Shown: positions 8,581 through 18,575 of the stretch, piece after piece
How positions within the stretch are numbered: the first letter of the stretch is position 1
Layout: every line of letters begins with the position of its first letter
Notes under the pieces: model-generated
Databases searched by the model: none
The model's input: only the letters and a program-made list of their open reading frames with translations
What the model was told of the DNA's origin: nothing
Program-made: the position numbers and the translations under genes
Origin: Streptomyces sp. NRRL S-118
GTDB lineage: Bacteria > Actinomycetota > Actinomycetes > Streptomycetales > Streptomycetaceae
Direction of reading: 5' to 3'
Assembly: GCF_000716335.1 (NCBI RefSeq)
Contig: NZ_KL591002.1
Coordinates: 229,219-293,218, forward strand
DNA length: 64,000 nucleotides

Positions 8581-9594
8581 GTGGACATCCTCGCGTTCGG
8601 TGTGCAGGCCGACGAGCGGCCGCTGATGGAAGCCGCGTTCGCGGGCCACCACGATCTGCGCTGCCTGGACGTCGTCCTCACCGAGGACACCGTCCCCATC
8701 GCCGCCGGGTACGAGGCCGTCTCCACCGGCGTCAACGCCGACCTCGACGGCCGGGTGCTGCGCGCCCTCGCCGCGGGCGGAACCAGGATGATCGCCCAGC
8801 GCTCCACCGGCTTCAACAACATCGACCTCACCACCGCCCAGCAACTGGGCCTCACCGTGGCCCGGGTCTCCGCCTACTCGCCGTACTCGGTGGCGGAATT
8901 CGCCTGGACGCTCGCCATGGCGGTCAACCGCCGCATCGTGCGCGCCGCCCGCCGCACCCGCGACTTCGACTTCCGCCTCGACGGGCTGCTCGGCCGCGAC
9001 CTGCACGGCCGCACGGCCGGGGTGCTGGGCACCGGCCGCATCGGCGAGGCCTTCACCCGGATCGCCCACGGCTTCGGCATGCGGCTCCTGGGCTGGGACG
9101 TCGTCCGCAACCCGGCGTGCGAGGAACTCGGCATGGCGTACGTCGACAAGGAGGAGCTCTTCGCCGCCGCGGACGTCATCAGCCTGCACGTCCCGCTGGT
9201 GCCCGCGACACGGCACGTCGTCGACGCCGCCGCCCTCAAGGCCATGAAGGACGACGCCATCCTGATCAACTCCAGCCGCGGGGGGCTGATCGACACCGAC
9301 GCCCTCGTCGGCGAGCTGCGCGCCGGGCGCTTCACCGGCGTCGGCCTGGACGTGTACGAGGCCGAGGCCGGGCTCTTCTACCTGGACAAGTCCCTGGAGC
9401 CCGTCACCGACGACACCCTCGCCCGGCTGATGACCTTCCCGCAGGTGGTGGTCACCTCCCACCAGGCGTACTACACCGTCGACGCGGTGAACGAGATCAT
9501 CGCGACGACGGTGCAGAACATCACCGATTACGTGGCGGGCCGCCGCAGCGAGAACGTCCTGGTCCCGCCGCCCGGCGACCTCATCGCCGGCTGA
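8581..9594 (+). CDS. D-2-hydroxyacid dehydrogenase (D-lactate dehydrogenase-like)
   Basis: A 337-residue NAD-dependent dehydrogenase of the D-isomer-specific family, probably reducing pyruvate to D-lactate in the cytoplasm. It shows the Rossmann motif GVLGTGRIG, the catalytic Arg in INSSRGGLIDT, the Glu region GLDVYEAEAG, and the catalytic His in VVTSHQAYYT. The YEAEAGLFY and SPYSVAEFA segments are typical of the LdhA branch. GTG 8581 has AGGAGG at 8568-8573, which rules out the longer frame from 8518. The 3' end overlaps the end of the convergent trpEG gene by 14 bp. Confidence 0.9.
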   Translation: MDILAFGVQADERPLMEAAFAGHHDLRCLDVVLTEDTVPIAAGYEAVSTGVNADLDGRVLRALAAGGTRMIAQRSTGFNNIDLTTAQQLGLTVARVSAYSPYSVAEFAWTLAMAVNRRIVRAARRTRDFDFRLDGLLGRDLHGRTAGVLGTGRIGEAFTRIAHGFGMRLLGWDVVRNPACEELGMAYVDKEELFAAADVISLHVPLVPATRHVVDAAALKAMKDDAILINSSRGGLIDTDALVGELRAGRFTGVGLDVYEAEAGLFYLDKSLEPVTDDTLARLMTFPQVVVTSHQAYYTVDAVNEIIATTVQNITDYVAGRRSENVLVPPPGDLIAG

Positions 9595-11650
9595 CCGCCC
9601 GCCCCCGCACCAGCTCCCGCACGATCTCCGCGCCCCGCAGCGTCAGCACCGACTCCGGGTGGAACTGCACCCCCGCGAAGCCCGGCCCGCGCAGCGCGTG
9701 CACCTCGTCCGTGGCCGGGTCGCGGCTCACCTCGACGCCGCGTGCCGCCAGCTCGGCGGCGGACGCGCCGTCGCACCGGGCCGTGAAGCTGTTGTAGAAG
9801 CCGACCGTCTCCGGCGTGCCGAACAGGTCGATCCGCGCCTGCGCACCCTGGAACGGCACCTGCTTGCGCACGATCTCCAGCCCCAGCCCGGCCGCGATCA
9901 GCTCGTGGCCCAGGCACACCCCGATCGTCACGCGGCCCGGAGAGCCGCCCGGAAGGCCGCCCTGCCGAGCGGTGGCCGCGGGCCGAGAGGTCCCGGCCCC
10001 CCGGCCGTGTACGAGATCCGCCGCGAGCGCCCGCAGCGACCGCATCTTCGGATCGGCGGGGTCCCCCGGGTCCCCGGGCCCCGGGCCCAGCACCACCGGC
10101 CCCTCGTGCGCCAGCGCCTGCTCGCGCAGCCCCGGCTCGTCGAAGCGCCGCACCGTGACCTCCAGGCCCGTCGAGCGCAGCAGGTGCGCGAGCATCGCCG
10201 TGAAGGTGTCCTCCCCGTCCACGACCAGGGCGTGCCCGGCGGCCGGCTCCGCGGGCCGGTCCTGCATGCGCAGCCAGAACGGCGCCAGGTCGGCCCGCCG
10301 CGCGTCCAGGGCGGCCCGCACCCGCGGATCGTCCGCCAGCCGGGGCCGTACGGACTCCTCCCGCGGCCGCCCGGGGCGCACGCCCAGCGCCGTCAGGACG
10401 CCCGCGGCCTTGGCGTGCGTCTCGGCGACCTCGCCCGCCGGGTCGGAGTGGCGCACCAGCGTGGCGCCGACGGGCACGCGCAGCTCGCCGTCGGCCGCGA
10501 TGTCGGCGGTCCGGATGAGGATCGGCGAGTCCAGGGTCTGCCTGCCGCCCGCGTCCGTGCCGAGCAGCGCCAGGGCCCCCGCGTAGTACCCGCGGCCGCC
10601 CGCCTCGTGGCGTTCGATCACCCGGCAGGCGTTCTGCACCGGGGAGCCGGTGACGGTCGCCGCGAACATCGTCGCGCGCAGCACCTCCCGGACGTCCAGC
10701 GAGGAGCGGCCGCGCAGCTCGTACTCGGTGTGCGCCAGGTGCGCCATCTCCTTGAGCCGGGGGCCGATCACCACCCCGCCCATGTCCCCGACCGTGCACA
10801 TCATCTTCAGCTCCTCGTCCACGACCATGGAGAGCTCGTCGGTCTCCTTGCGGTCGGCGAGGAAGTGCAGCAGGTCCTCGGGTGTCGGTCCGCCGGCCGG
10901 ATACCGGTACGTGCCGCTGATCGGGTTCATCACGACCGTGCCGCCCGACATCCGCACATGCACCTCGGGGCTCGCGCCCACGAGCGTGCGCTCCCCGGTG
11001 CACACGACGAAGGTCCAGTACGCGCCCCGCTCACCGGCGAGCAGCCGCCGGAACAGCGCCAGCGCGTCCCGCCGCCCGAAGCCCCCGATCCGCCCGCGGT
11101 AGGTGCGGCGGATGACGAAGTTCGCGCCCTCGCCGCGGCCGATCTCCTCCTCGACGACCCGGCGCACGGTCCGCGCGTACTCCTCGTCCGGGACGTCGAA
11201 GGCCCCGTCCTCGACCGTCACGTCGTGCGCGGGCAGACGCTCCAGTACCGCGGCCAGCGGCAGCTCGTACGCCTCGTCGGCGACGAGCACCGACAGCGGC
11301 GTCCCGTCGTCCCGTACGTCGAAACCCCGCTCCCGCAGCTGCCGGAAGGGCACCAGCGCCAGCGCGGGGCGCTCGCCGACGGGGATGTCGGCCAGCCGCC
11401 CGGCCTCGTGCACCGCGCCGGTCAGCACCTCGACGGTGTCGTGGTCGCGACCGGGCGTCCGCCGGCGGAGCAGGGCGAAGGGCGGGCCCGATGGGTCCAG
11501 CAGCCGGCCGAGCTCGCGGGCGGCGTCGCGGCCGGGACCGCGGGCGGGGATGCCGCCGGGGTCGCCGCCGGGCTCGTGGGCGGGCTCGTGGGCGGGCTCG
11601 TGGGTGGGAATGCCGTCGAGGTCGCGGTCGGGATCGCGGTCGGCGTCCAT
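9581..11650 (-). CDS. trpEG: fused anthranilate synthase (TrpE-TrpG)
   Basis: Converts chorismate and glutamine to anthranilate, pyruvate and glutamate, the first step of the tryptophan branch. In this 689-residue fusion, residues ~25-470 are the chorismate-binding TrpE part (NPISGTYRYP, DELSMVVDEELKMM, MFAATVTGSPVQ) and ~500-689 the glutamine amidotransferase (GPGPGDP, nucleophile Cys in GVCLGHE, GVQFHPES). Residues 20-45 are a low-complexity HEPAHEPAHEP stretch. ATG 11650 has GGAAGGA upstream. The Trp-rich leader and attenuator just upstream favour true anthranilate synthesis; the fused layout also occurs in phenazine PhzE. Confidence 0.9.
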   Translation of the reverse strand: MDADRDPDRDLDGIPTHEPAHEPAHEPGGDPGGIPARGPGRDAARELGRLLDPSGPPFALLRRRTPGRDHDTVEVLTGAVHEAGRLADIPVGERPALALVPFRQLRERGFDVRDDGTPLSVLVADEAYELPLAAVLERLPAHDVTVEDGAFDVPDEEYARTVRRVVEEEIGRGEGANFVIRRTYRGRIGGFGRRDALALFRRLLAGERGAYWTFVVCTGERTLVGASPEVHVRMSGGTVVMNPISGTYRYPAGGPTPEDLLHFLADRKETDELSMVVDEELKMMCTVGDMGGVVIGPRLKEMAHLAHTEYELRGRSSLDVREVLRATMFAATVTGSPVQNACRVIERHEAGGRGYYAGALALLGTDAGGRQTLDSPILIRTADIAADGELRVPVGATLVRHSDPAGEVAETHAKAAGVLTALGVRPGRPREESVRPRLADDPRVRAALDARRADLAPFWLRMQDRPAEPAAGHALVVDGEDTFTAMLAHLLRSTGLEVTVRRFDEPGLREQALAHEGPVVLGPGPGDPGDPADPKMRSLRALAADLVHGRGAGTSRPAATARQGGLPGGSPGRVTIGVCLGHELIAAGLGLEIVRKQVPFQGAQARIDLFGTPETVGFYNSFTARCDGASAAELAARGVEVSRDPATDEVHALRGPGFAGVQFHPESVLTLRGAEIVRELVRGRAVSRR

Positions 11651-11696
11651 GTGGTGTGTTCCTTCCAGGAGGTGGCCCGGCGGAGAGGAACAGCCC

Positions 11697-11732
11697 GTGA
11701 AACGAGAAAAGGCCGCCCCTCGGGCGGCCTTC
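11697..11732 (-). terminator. trp attenuator terminator
   Basis: A GC-rich hairpin (GGCCGCCC at 11711-11718 pairing with GGGCGGCC at 11722-11729, 3-nt loop) is followed on the minus strand by TTTTCTCGTTT. It lies between the Trp-rich leader peptide and trpEG, in the position of a transcription attenuator that forms when the leader is translated without stalling. Confidence 0.8.
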
Positions 11733-11754
11733 GCGTCTGTCGGTGTACGCGCAA

Positions 11755-11820
11755 TCAGTGGGCCGCCGGATGAGCGGTCCACCACCAGTTCCGGGTCGTC
11801 CGGATCGGCTGCGCGTACAT
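11755..11820 (-). CDS. trpL: trp leader peptide with three consecutive Trp codons
   Basis: A 21-codon reading frame from ATG 11820 to TGA 11755-11757 encodes MYAQPIRTT-RNWWWT-AHPAAH. Three adjacent TGG codons are characteristic of a tryptophan attenuation leader, and the terminator hairpin follows 22 bp downstream. A TAAGGT box (minus strand, 11828-11833) ends 7 nt before the ATG and no ribosome site is visible, so the leader peptide is probably translated from a leaderless transcript. Trp leaders of this kind are known ahead of Streptomyces trpE genes. Confidence 0.85.
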   Translation of the reverse strand: MYAQPIRTTRNWWWTAHPAAH

Positions 11821-11841
11821 GCGGCGCACCTTACCCCATGA

Positions 11842-13257
<1,416 letters not shown>

Positions 13258-13284
13258 TCGGCTTGAAACAGCCTTGACGTGATG

Positions 13285-13317
13285 ATGGGGCGCGGATCCA
13301 TGTGATCCGCGCCCCAT
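13285..13317 (+). terminator. terminator of the DAHP synthase gene
   Basis: A perfect 14-bp stem (13285-13298 with 13304-13317) and a 5-nt loop lies 27 bp after the DAHP synthase stop. There is only a weak T-run (CGTCGTTT) after it, as is common in Streptomyces. Confidence 0.8.
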
Positions 13318-13360
13318 CGTCGTTTCCCCGTCTTTTGCGGGACGGAGTGCCGGGGTAAGG

Positions 13361-13377
13361 TTAGGTTAGCCTCACCG
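13361..13377. promoter_or_regulatory. iron box (DmdR/IdeR-type operator)
   Basis: TTAGGTTAGCCTCACCG at 13361-13377 closely matches the actinobacterial iron-box consensus TTAGGTTAGGCTCACCTAA bound by the iron repressor DmdR/IdeR. It lies about 65 bp before the bfd start, so bfd should be switched on when iron is low. Confidence 0.75.
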
Positions 13378-13441
13378 ATCAACGGGATGGGGTTGCAACT
13401 TCAGATCCCGATCCCGACGATCCCCGCAGGAGGTGAGCCGC

Positions 13442-13690
13442 GTGTACGTCTGCTCGTGCTTCGGCGTCACCGAGAAGCAGGTCAAGGCACACGCGGACGC
13501 CGGCGCCTGCACGCCCCGCCAGATAGCGTCGGCCTGCAAGGCCGGCACCGACTGCGGCTCCTGCGTACGCCGCATCCAGGCGATTCTCGGGCGCGGCAAC
13601 TGCCCGCGCCGGGACTTGGTGGACCAGGGCGAGCCCGCCCTCACGGCGGACGTCACCGCCGAGGCCGTGGCAGTCGCCGAAGCGGCCTAG
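13442..13690 (+). CDS. bfd: bacterioferritin-associated ferredoxin
   Basis: An 82-residue [2Fe-2S] BFD-like protein that in other bacteria gives electrons to bacterioferritin to release stored iron. The four cluster cysteines are visible as CSC near the N-terminus (YVCSCFGVTEKQV) and CGSC about 35 residues on (KAGTDCGSCVRRIQ). GTG 13442 was chosen because AGGAGGT (13428-13434) overlaps the earlier in-frame GTG at 13433. An iron box upstream predicts DmdR control. The bacterioferritin gene is convergent and ends 57 bp away. Confidence 0.9.
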   Translation: MYVCSCFGVTEKQVKAHADAGACTPRQIASACKAGTDCGSCVRRIQAILGRGNCPRRDLVDQGEPALTADVTAEAVAVAEAA

Positions 13691-13747
13691 GGTCGCCCTC
13701 GGTCGTCGTCCGGTCCGCTTCCGGTTGCCCGGACCCGGCTGCCCGGA

Positions 13748-14227
13748 TCAGCTGTCCGGCTGCTCGATCAGCTGCGCGATGTACAGCGCCTCGCCGAGCT
13801 TGCCGATGAGGTCCAGCTGGGTGTCGAGGTAGTCGATGTGGTGCTCCTCGTCCGCCAGGATCGACTCGAAGATGTTCGCCGACGTGATGTCGCCCTTGGC
13901 GCGCATCACCTCGATGCCGCGCTTGAGGCGGTCGATCGCCTCCACCTCGACCTGCCGGTCCGCCTGCATCATCTCCGTCACCGTCTGGCCCACTCGTACG
14001 TGGAAGAGCCGCTGGTAGTTCGGCAGCCCGTCGAGGAAGAGGATGCGGTCGGTCAGCACCTCGGCGTGCTTCATCTCGTCGAACGACTCCGCACGGGTGT
14101 ACTTCGCGAGCTTCGTCCACCCGAAGTTCTCCTGCATCTTCGCGTGCAGGAAGTACTGGTTGATCGCCGTCAGCTCGGCGGTCAGCTGCTCATTGAGGAA
14201 CTCGATGACCTCGGGGTCGCCTTGCAT
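13748..14227 (-). CDS. bfr: bacterioferritin
   Basis: A 159-residue heme-containing iron-storage protein that forms a 24-subunit shell. All ferroxidase ligands are at the standard positions: E18, E51, H54, E94, E127 and H130; the heme-binding M52 is also present. ATG 14227 follows an AAGGAG site. It is convergent with bfd, the likely reductase partner for iron release. No iron box was seen at its own promoter. Confidence 0.95.
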   Translation of the reverse strand: MQGDPEVIEFLNEQLTAELTAINQYFLHAKMQENFGWTKLAKYTRAESFDEMKHAEVLTDRILFLDGLPNYQRLFHVRVGQTVTEMMQADRQVEVEAIDRLKRGIEVMRAKGDITSANIFESILADEEHHIDYLDTQLDLIGKLGEALYIAQLIEQPDS

Positions 14228-14393
14228 CGCAAAGGCTCCTTCCGCGCGTGTGAACGGGGCAGATGTCGCGCATCCTCGCACCGCCCGCGAAGGTCGTCCA
14301 GTAAGTGGAGGCTTAGTAGGAGTTGCCCGAAAAGGCTCCCCGCCGCCCACTTCCTGGTCATGACCACCCTTCCCCGTCTGTCACCATTGAGTC

Positions 14394-15026
14394 ATGGGTC
14401 AGCCAGGGAGCGAGGAACACCGGGCAGCAGGGGAGTCCGAGCTTCCGCCGGGGCAGCGGCTGCAGCGCGGCTGGCCGGTCACCCATTACGGCCCCGTCCC
14501 CAAGTTCAAGCCGGACCGCTGGGAATTCCGTGTCTTCGGCGCCACGGCCGACGGCGACAAGCACTGCTGGAACCACGAGGCGTTCTCGGCCCTGCCGTTC
14601 TCCACGGTCGTGGCGGACCTGCACTGCGTGACGAAGTTCAGCATGGTGGGGGCCGAATGGGGTGGTGTCCCGGCCCGTACGATCCTGGAGCTCGCCCCGC
14701 CGGCCGAGCGCGTCACCCATGTCATGGTGTGGGCCGAGTACGGCTTCAGCGCGAACATGCGGCTGTCGGATTTCGCGTCGGACCGCACGATTTTCGCCAC
14801 CCACAAGGACGGTGAGCTGCTCACCGCCGAGCACGGTTTCCCGCTGCGGCTGATCGTGCCGCACCTGTACGCCTGGAAGGGGCCCAAATGGGTCCGGGGC
14901 GTGGAGTACATGACCGCCGACCGCCGCGGCTTCTGGGAGGAGCGCGGCTACCACAACATCGGCGACCCCTGGCGGGAGCAGCGGTACTCGTACCAGGAGG
15001 AGCCGGGGGACGGCCCCGAACTGTAG
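14394..15026 (+). CDS. sulfite-oxidase-like molybdopterin oxidoreductase
   Basis: A 210-residue single-domain member of the sulfite oxidase fold. The Mo-ligating Cys is in VADLHCVTKFS; other family segments are WEFRVFG, GVEYMTADRRGFWE and YHNIGDPWREQRY. There is no Tat signal, heme domain or dimerisation domain, so it is a short cytoplasmic version (YuiH-like). Its physiological substrate is unknown. It starts at ATG 14394 without a clear ribosome site and is divergent from bfr. Confidence 0.88.
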   Translation: MGQPGSEEHRAAGESELPPGQRLQRGWPVTHYGPVPKFKPDRWEFRVFGATADGDKHCWNHEAFSALPFSTVVADLHCVTKFSMVGAEWGGVPARTILELAPPAERVTHVMVWAEYGFSANMRLSDFASDRTIFATHKDGELLTAEHGFPLRLIVPHLYAWKGPKWVRGVEYMTADRRGFWEERGYHNIGDPWREQRYSYQEEPGDGPEL

Positions 15027-15080
15027 GGCCGTCCCGGCTCTCCTCCCTCACCCTTCCACCGCATACCCCTCCCGGGTGTG

Positions 15081-15683
15081 TCAGTGGTGGTACTGGTGCA
15101 CCATCGCGTGGCCCTTGCCGCGGCCGATCATCCACTTGTTGACCGGAGTCGTGATCAGGAAGGCGGCGAACAGGGCGAAGGCCAGGACGACCCAGAAGAA
15201 GGCGTCGGTGAGGTGGGCGTCCATGGCTCCCGGCCAGAGGGCGAGCACGCCGTTGTCGATCAGTTCCATGACGGCGATCGAGAGCGTGTCGGCGGCCAGG
15301 GCGACCCGGAAGGCGGTGCGGAAGTCGACGCCGGCCTTGAGGATGCCGCGCAGGGTGAGCGCGTAGCCGAAGGCGAAGGCCAGGGTGATGGCGAGCGCCA
15401 TGGTGGCCACGTTGCCCCAGCCGAGCGCGGTGCCGATGACCATGCCGAGGACCTCGCCGATGGCGCAGCCGGTGAGGCAGTGCAGCGTGGCCCGGGCGGC
15501 CATGGCCCAGCTGACCTTGCCGCCGGGGGTGTGGGGGTGCTGCCCGTGCCCGCCGGGGTGGTCCTGGTGGTGGCCCTGGTGGACCTGGTGCCCCGGGTGT
15601 CCGGCGTGGACCTGGTGCTCCGCAGGGCTGTGCTCGGCGAGGTGGCCGTGGTGTTCGTGTCCCGTGTGGCCGTCGTGCTGCAT
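15081..15683 (-). CDS. DUF4396 membrane protein with His-rich N-terminus
   Basis: A 200-residue protein. The first 51 residues contain 18 histidines (HDGHTGHEHHGH and similar runs), suggesting metal binding. The rest has four or so membrane helices (CLTGCAIGEVLGMVIGTALG, VATMALAITLAFAFGYAL, TAFRVALAADTLSIAVMEL, AFFWVVLAFALFAAFLI) and matches DUF4396. A copper-type operator about 50 bp upstream supports a role in copper handling. Function is inferred, not proven. Confidence 0.82.
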   Translation of the reverse strand: MQHDGHTGHEHHGHLAEHSPAEHQVHAGHPGHQVHQGHHQDHPGGHGQHPHTPGGKVSWAMAARATLHCLTGCAIGEVLGMVIGTALGWGNVATMALAITLAFAFGYALTLRGILKAGVDFRTAFRVALAADTLSIAVMELIDNGVLALWPGAMDAHLTDAFFWVVLAFALFAAFLITTPVNKWMIGRGKGHAMVHQYHH

Positions 15684-15730
15684 GGGGCCCCCAACGTCAG
15701 GTAGCGGTTCCTGTCGACCACAGGAACCGT

Positions 15731-15747
15731 ATACCCCCGGGGGGTAT
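15731..15747. promoter_or_regulatory. CsoR-type copper operator
   Basis: ATACCCCCGGGGGGTAT is an almost perfect palindrome with TACCC/GGGTA half-sites, the pattern bound by the copper-sensing repressors CsoR and RicR. It lies between the endonuclease IV gene and the His-rich DUF4396 gene, about 50 bp upstream of the latter. Confidence 0.75.
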
Positions 15748-15773
15748 TCCTCAACGGGTGCCCGCGGAGGGCG

Positions 15774-16622
15774 TCACCGGAGTTTCTTCAGCCGCTCCAC
15801 ATCCGCCGCGTGGCCCTCCTTCCCGCCCGGCGTCTCGATGATCAGCGGTACGCCCTCGGTGGCCGGGTGGCGCATCAGCTCGCGGAATGGGTCCTCGCCG
15901 ATGTGACCCGCGCCGATGTTGGCGTGGCGGTCCTTGTGGGCGCCGACGACGTCCTGGGAGTCGTTGGCGTGGATCAGCTTCAGCCGCCCCTCGCCGACCG
16001 TCTCCACCAGCAGGTCGAGCGTCTGGCGCATGCCGTGCTCCCCGGTGAGGTCGTGCCCGGCCGCGAAGATGTGGCACGTGTCCAGGCAGACACCGAGCTT
16101 GGGGTGGGAGTCCAGCGCCTCGAAGTACGGGCCGAAGTCCCACGTCCGGGAGCAGAGCGAGGAGCCCTGCCCGGCCGTCGACTCCAGCAGCAGGAACGGG
16201 TCGTCGTCGTGCGTGAGCTCGTCCAGCAGCGGCAGCATGTGCGTCCGCACCTGGGCGAGGGCCTCCTCGCGCGGGCGGCCGCCGGTCGCCGAGCCCGTGT
16301 GCACGACCACCCCCAGCGCGCCGATCTGCCGGGCGCGGCGCAGGGAGTGGCGCAGGGACGTCACCGAGTACGCGACGGTCGCCTCGGTGTGCGACCCGAA
16401 GTTGATCAGGTACGGGGCGTGGACGTAGGCCGGTATGCCCTCGGCGGCGCACTCGGCCCGGAACCGTTCGTCCTGGGCCGGGTTGCCGACGGGTGTCGCC
16501 CAGCCCCGCGGATTGGCGACGAAGACCTGGACGGTCTCGGCGCCGAGCTCACGGGCGTACGCCAGGCCGGTCGTGGCGAGGCCGCCGGCCACGGGGACGT
16601 GGCCGCCGACGGGGTTGCGCAT
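15774..16622 (-). CDS. nfo: endonuclease IV (AP endonuclease)
   Basis: Cuts DNA 5' to abasic sites in base-excision repair. The 282-residue TIM-barrel protein has the trinuclear-metal motifs: YVHAPYLINFGS, VVHTGSA, LLLESTAGQG, GVCLDTCHIFAAGHD, LIHANDSQDVVGAHKDRHANIGAG and IIETPGGKEG (the fifth segment is LIHANDSQDVVGAHKDRHA followed by NIGAG). ATG 16622 starts 6 bp after the stop of the upstream PASTA kinase, so they are probably cotranscribed. Confidence 0.92.
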   Translation of the reverse strand: MRNPVGGHVPVAGGLATTGLAYARELGAETVQVFVANPRGWATPVGNPAQDERFRAECAAEGIPAYVHAPYLINFGSHTEATVAYSVTSLRHSLRRARQIGALGVVVHTGSATGGRPREEALAQVRTHMLPLLDELTHDDDPFLLLESTAGQGSSLCSRTWDFGPYFEALDSHPKLGVCLDTCHIFAAGHDLTGEHGMRQTLDLLVETVGEGRLKLIHANDSQDVVGAHKDRHANIGAGHIGEDPFRELMRHPATEGVPLIIETPGGKEGHAADVERLKKLR

Positions 16623-16628
16623 GGGTGG

Positions 16629-18575
16629 TCAGATTCCCTTGGTCTTGATGGTGATGGTGCTGCCCTCGGGGGCCTGCCCGCCGCCGGGCACGGACTGGGA
16701 CGAGACGGTGTCGCTCAGGAACGGGAAGGTCTTGTCGACCTCCACCTGGAAACCGGCCGACTCCAGCGCCCGCCGGGCGTCGTCGATCTTGTCCCCGACG
16801 ACGTCCGGGACGTCGACCATCCGCGGCCCCTTGGAGACGGTCAGGGTGACCGTGTCCCCCTCGGCGGCCTGGCGGCCCTCGGCGGGGGACTGCCTGGCGA
16901 CGCTCCCGGCCGCCTCGGTCGAGTGCACCCGCTCGGCGGCGACCTTCACGGTGAAGCCGGCGTCCTCCAGGGTACGGGTGGCGTCCTCGACCCGGTCGCC
17001 GGTGACGTCGGGGACGTCGATCGGGGCGCCCTTGCTGACGACGAGCGCCACCGCGGAGTCCGGGGCCCGCAGCGTGCCGGGCGCCGGGTCGGTGCCGATC
17101 ACCGCGCCCCGCTCGACCTCACGGCTGAACTCCCTGGTGACCGCGCCCGGCGCCAGCCCGAGGTCCGCCAGCTCGCGTTTGGCCTCGGCGAAGGGCTTGC
17201 CCTCCAGGTCCGGGACCTTCACGGTCTCCGGGCCGCGCGAGACGGTGAGCGTCACGGAGCCGTTGCCGCGGATCCGCTCACCGGGGGCCGGGTCCGTGGC
17301 CATGACGGTGCCCCGCTCGTAGGCGCCGCTGAAGTCCCGCTTCACCTGCTCGACCTCGAGGCCGGCGTCCTTGAGCCGCTTCTCCGCCTGCGCCTGCGTC
17401 TGGCCGAGGACCGTCGGGACGCGGGTGAACTGGCCCGAGTTGATGTACCAGACGCCGGCGCCGACGCCCAGGACGAGGAGGACGGCGACGAGCGCCGCGA
17501 TCAGCCCGCGGCGCGGGTCGCGCGCCACCGGCCCCGGCCGGTCCGGGGCGGGCGGCGGGGGCGCGGGGGCCTCCAGACGGCTCGTGTGCTGCACGGAGTC
17601 CTGCGGGTCGGGCAGCGGCCGGGCGATCACGCTCGTCACGTCGTCCGCGCCGGCCCCGTCACCGTCCCGGTCTCCGCCCTGGTCGTCCGCGGACGCGTGC
17701 TCCTGCGGCGGCACCAGGTCCAGCTGCTCGTCACCGAGAGCCGCCCGCGCCTCGCGGGCCTGCGCCAGAAGCGCCACCGCGTCGTGCGGACGGACCTCGG
17801 GATTGCGGGCGGTGGCGCTCGCCACCAGCTCGTCGAGCTCCACGGCCAGCCCCGGCACGGCGGCCGACGGCGCCGGTACGTCGGCGTTCAGGTGCTGGTA
17901 GAGCACCTGCGCGGGCGTGTCGCCGGAGTGCGGCTTGGCGCCGGTCAGCATCTCGTACAGGACGACACCGCACGCGTAGACGTCGGTACGGGTGTCGGCG
18001 GCGCCGTGTTCGATCTGCTCGGGCGCCAGGTAGGAGACGGTGCCGAGGACGGATCCGGTGGTGTTGGTGGCGGCCCCGACGGCCCGTACGAGCCCGAAGT
18101 CGGCGACCTTGACCCGGCCGTCGTCCCCGATCAGGACGTTCTCCGGCTTCATGTCGCGGTGCACGAACCCCGCCCGGTGCGCCGCACCCAGCGCCGCGAG
18201 GACCGGCTCCAGGATGTCGAGCGCCGCCCGCGGCCGCAGCGCGCCGCGCTCGCGCAGCACGTCCCGCAGGGTGCAGCCGGCGACGTACTCCATCGCCAGG
18301 TAGACGTACGCCCCGTCGGCGCCCTGGTCGAAGACGCCCACCACGTTCGGGTGCGACAGCCGCGCCACGGACTTGGCCTCGCGGATGAAGCGCTCGACGA
18401 ACGTCGCGTCGGTCGCGAGGGCGGGGTGCATCACCTTGAGCGCGAGCACGCGGTCGAGCCGGGTGTCCACGGCCCGGTACACCGTGGCCATGCCCCCGAT
18501 GGCGATGCGGTCCTCGACTCGGTAGCGGCCGTCGAGCAGTCGGCCCACGAGCGGGTCGTGCAGGGTCGTATCCAC
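16629..18575 (-). CDS. Ser/Thr protein kinase with four PASTA domains
   Basis: A 648-residue PknB-type kinase. The kinase domain (about 12-275) has K47, E66, the HRD motif with D141, DFG (159-161) and APEQ. A long polar linker leads to one membrane helix (357-377, GLIAALVAVLLVLGVGAGVWY split as GLIAALVAVLL and VLGVGAGVWY). Four extracellular PASTA repeats of about 65 residues follow (385-648), a layout that senses peptidoglycan fragments or muropeptides. GTG 18575 lies 7 nt after TAGACT (minus strand), so the mRNA is probably leaderless. Position and the nearby Rv2175c-like gene match mycobacterial PknL, although PknL lacks PASTA repeats. Confidence 0.92.
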   Translation of the reverse strand: MDTTLHDPLVGRLLDGRYRVEDRIAIGGMATVYRAVDTRLDRVLALKVMHPALATDATFVERFIREAKSVARLSHPNVVGVFDQGADGAYVYLAMEYVAGCTLRDVLRERGALRPRAALDILEPVLAALGAAHRAGFVHRDMKPENVLIGDDGRVKVADFGLVRAVGAATNTTGSVLGTVSYLAPEQIEHGAADTRTDVYACGVVLYEMLTGAKPHSGDTPAQVLYQHLNADVPAPSAAVPGLAVELDELVASATARNPEVRPHDAVALLAQAREARAALGDEQLDLVPPQEHASADDQGGDRDGDGAGADDVTSVIARPLPDPQDSVQHTSRLEAPAPPPPAPDRPGPVARDPRRGLIAALVAVLLVLGVGAGVWYINSGQFTRVPTVLGQTQAQAEKRLKDAGLEVEQVKRDFSGAYERGTVMATDPAPGERIRGNGSVTLTVSRGPETVKVPDLEGKPFAEAKRELADLGLAPGAVTREFSREVERGAVIGTDPAPGTLRAPDSAVALVVSKGAPIDVPDVTGDRVEDATRTLEDAGFTVKVAAERVHSTEAAGSVARQSPAEGRQAAEGDTVTLTVSKGPRMVDVPDVVGDKIDDARRALESAGFQVEVDKTFPFLSDTVSSQSVPGGGQAPEGSTITIKTKGI

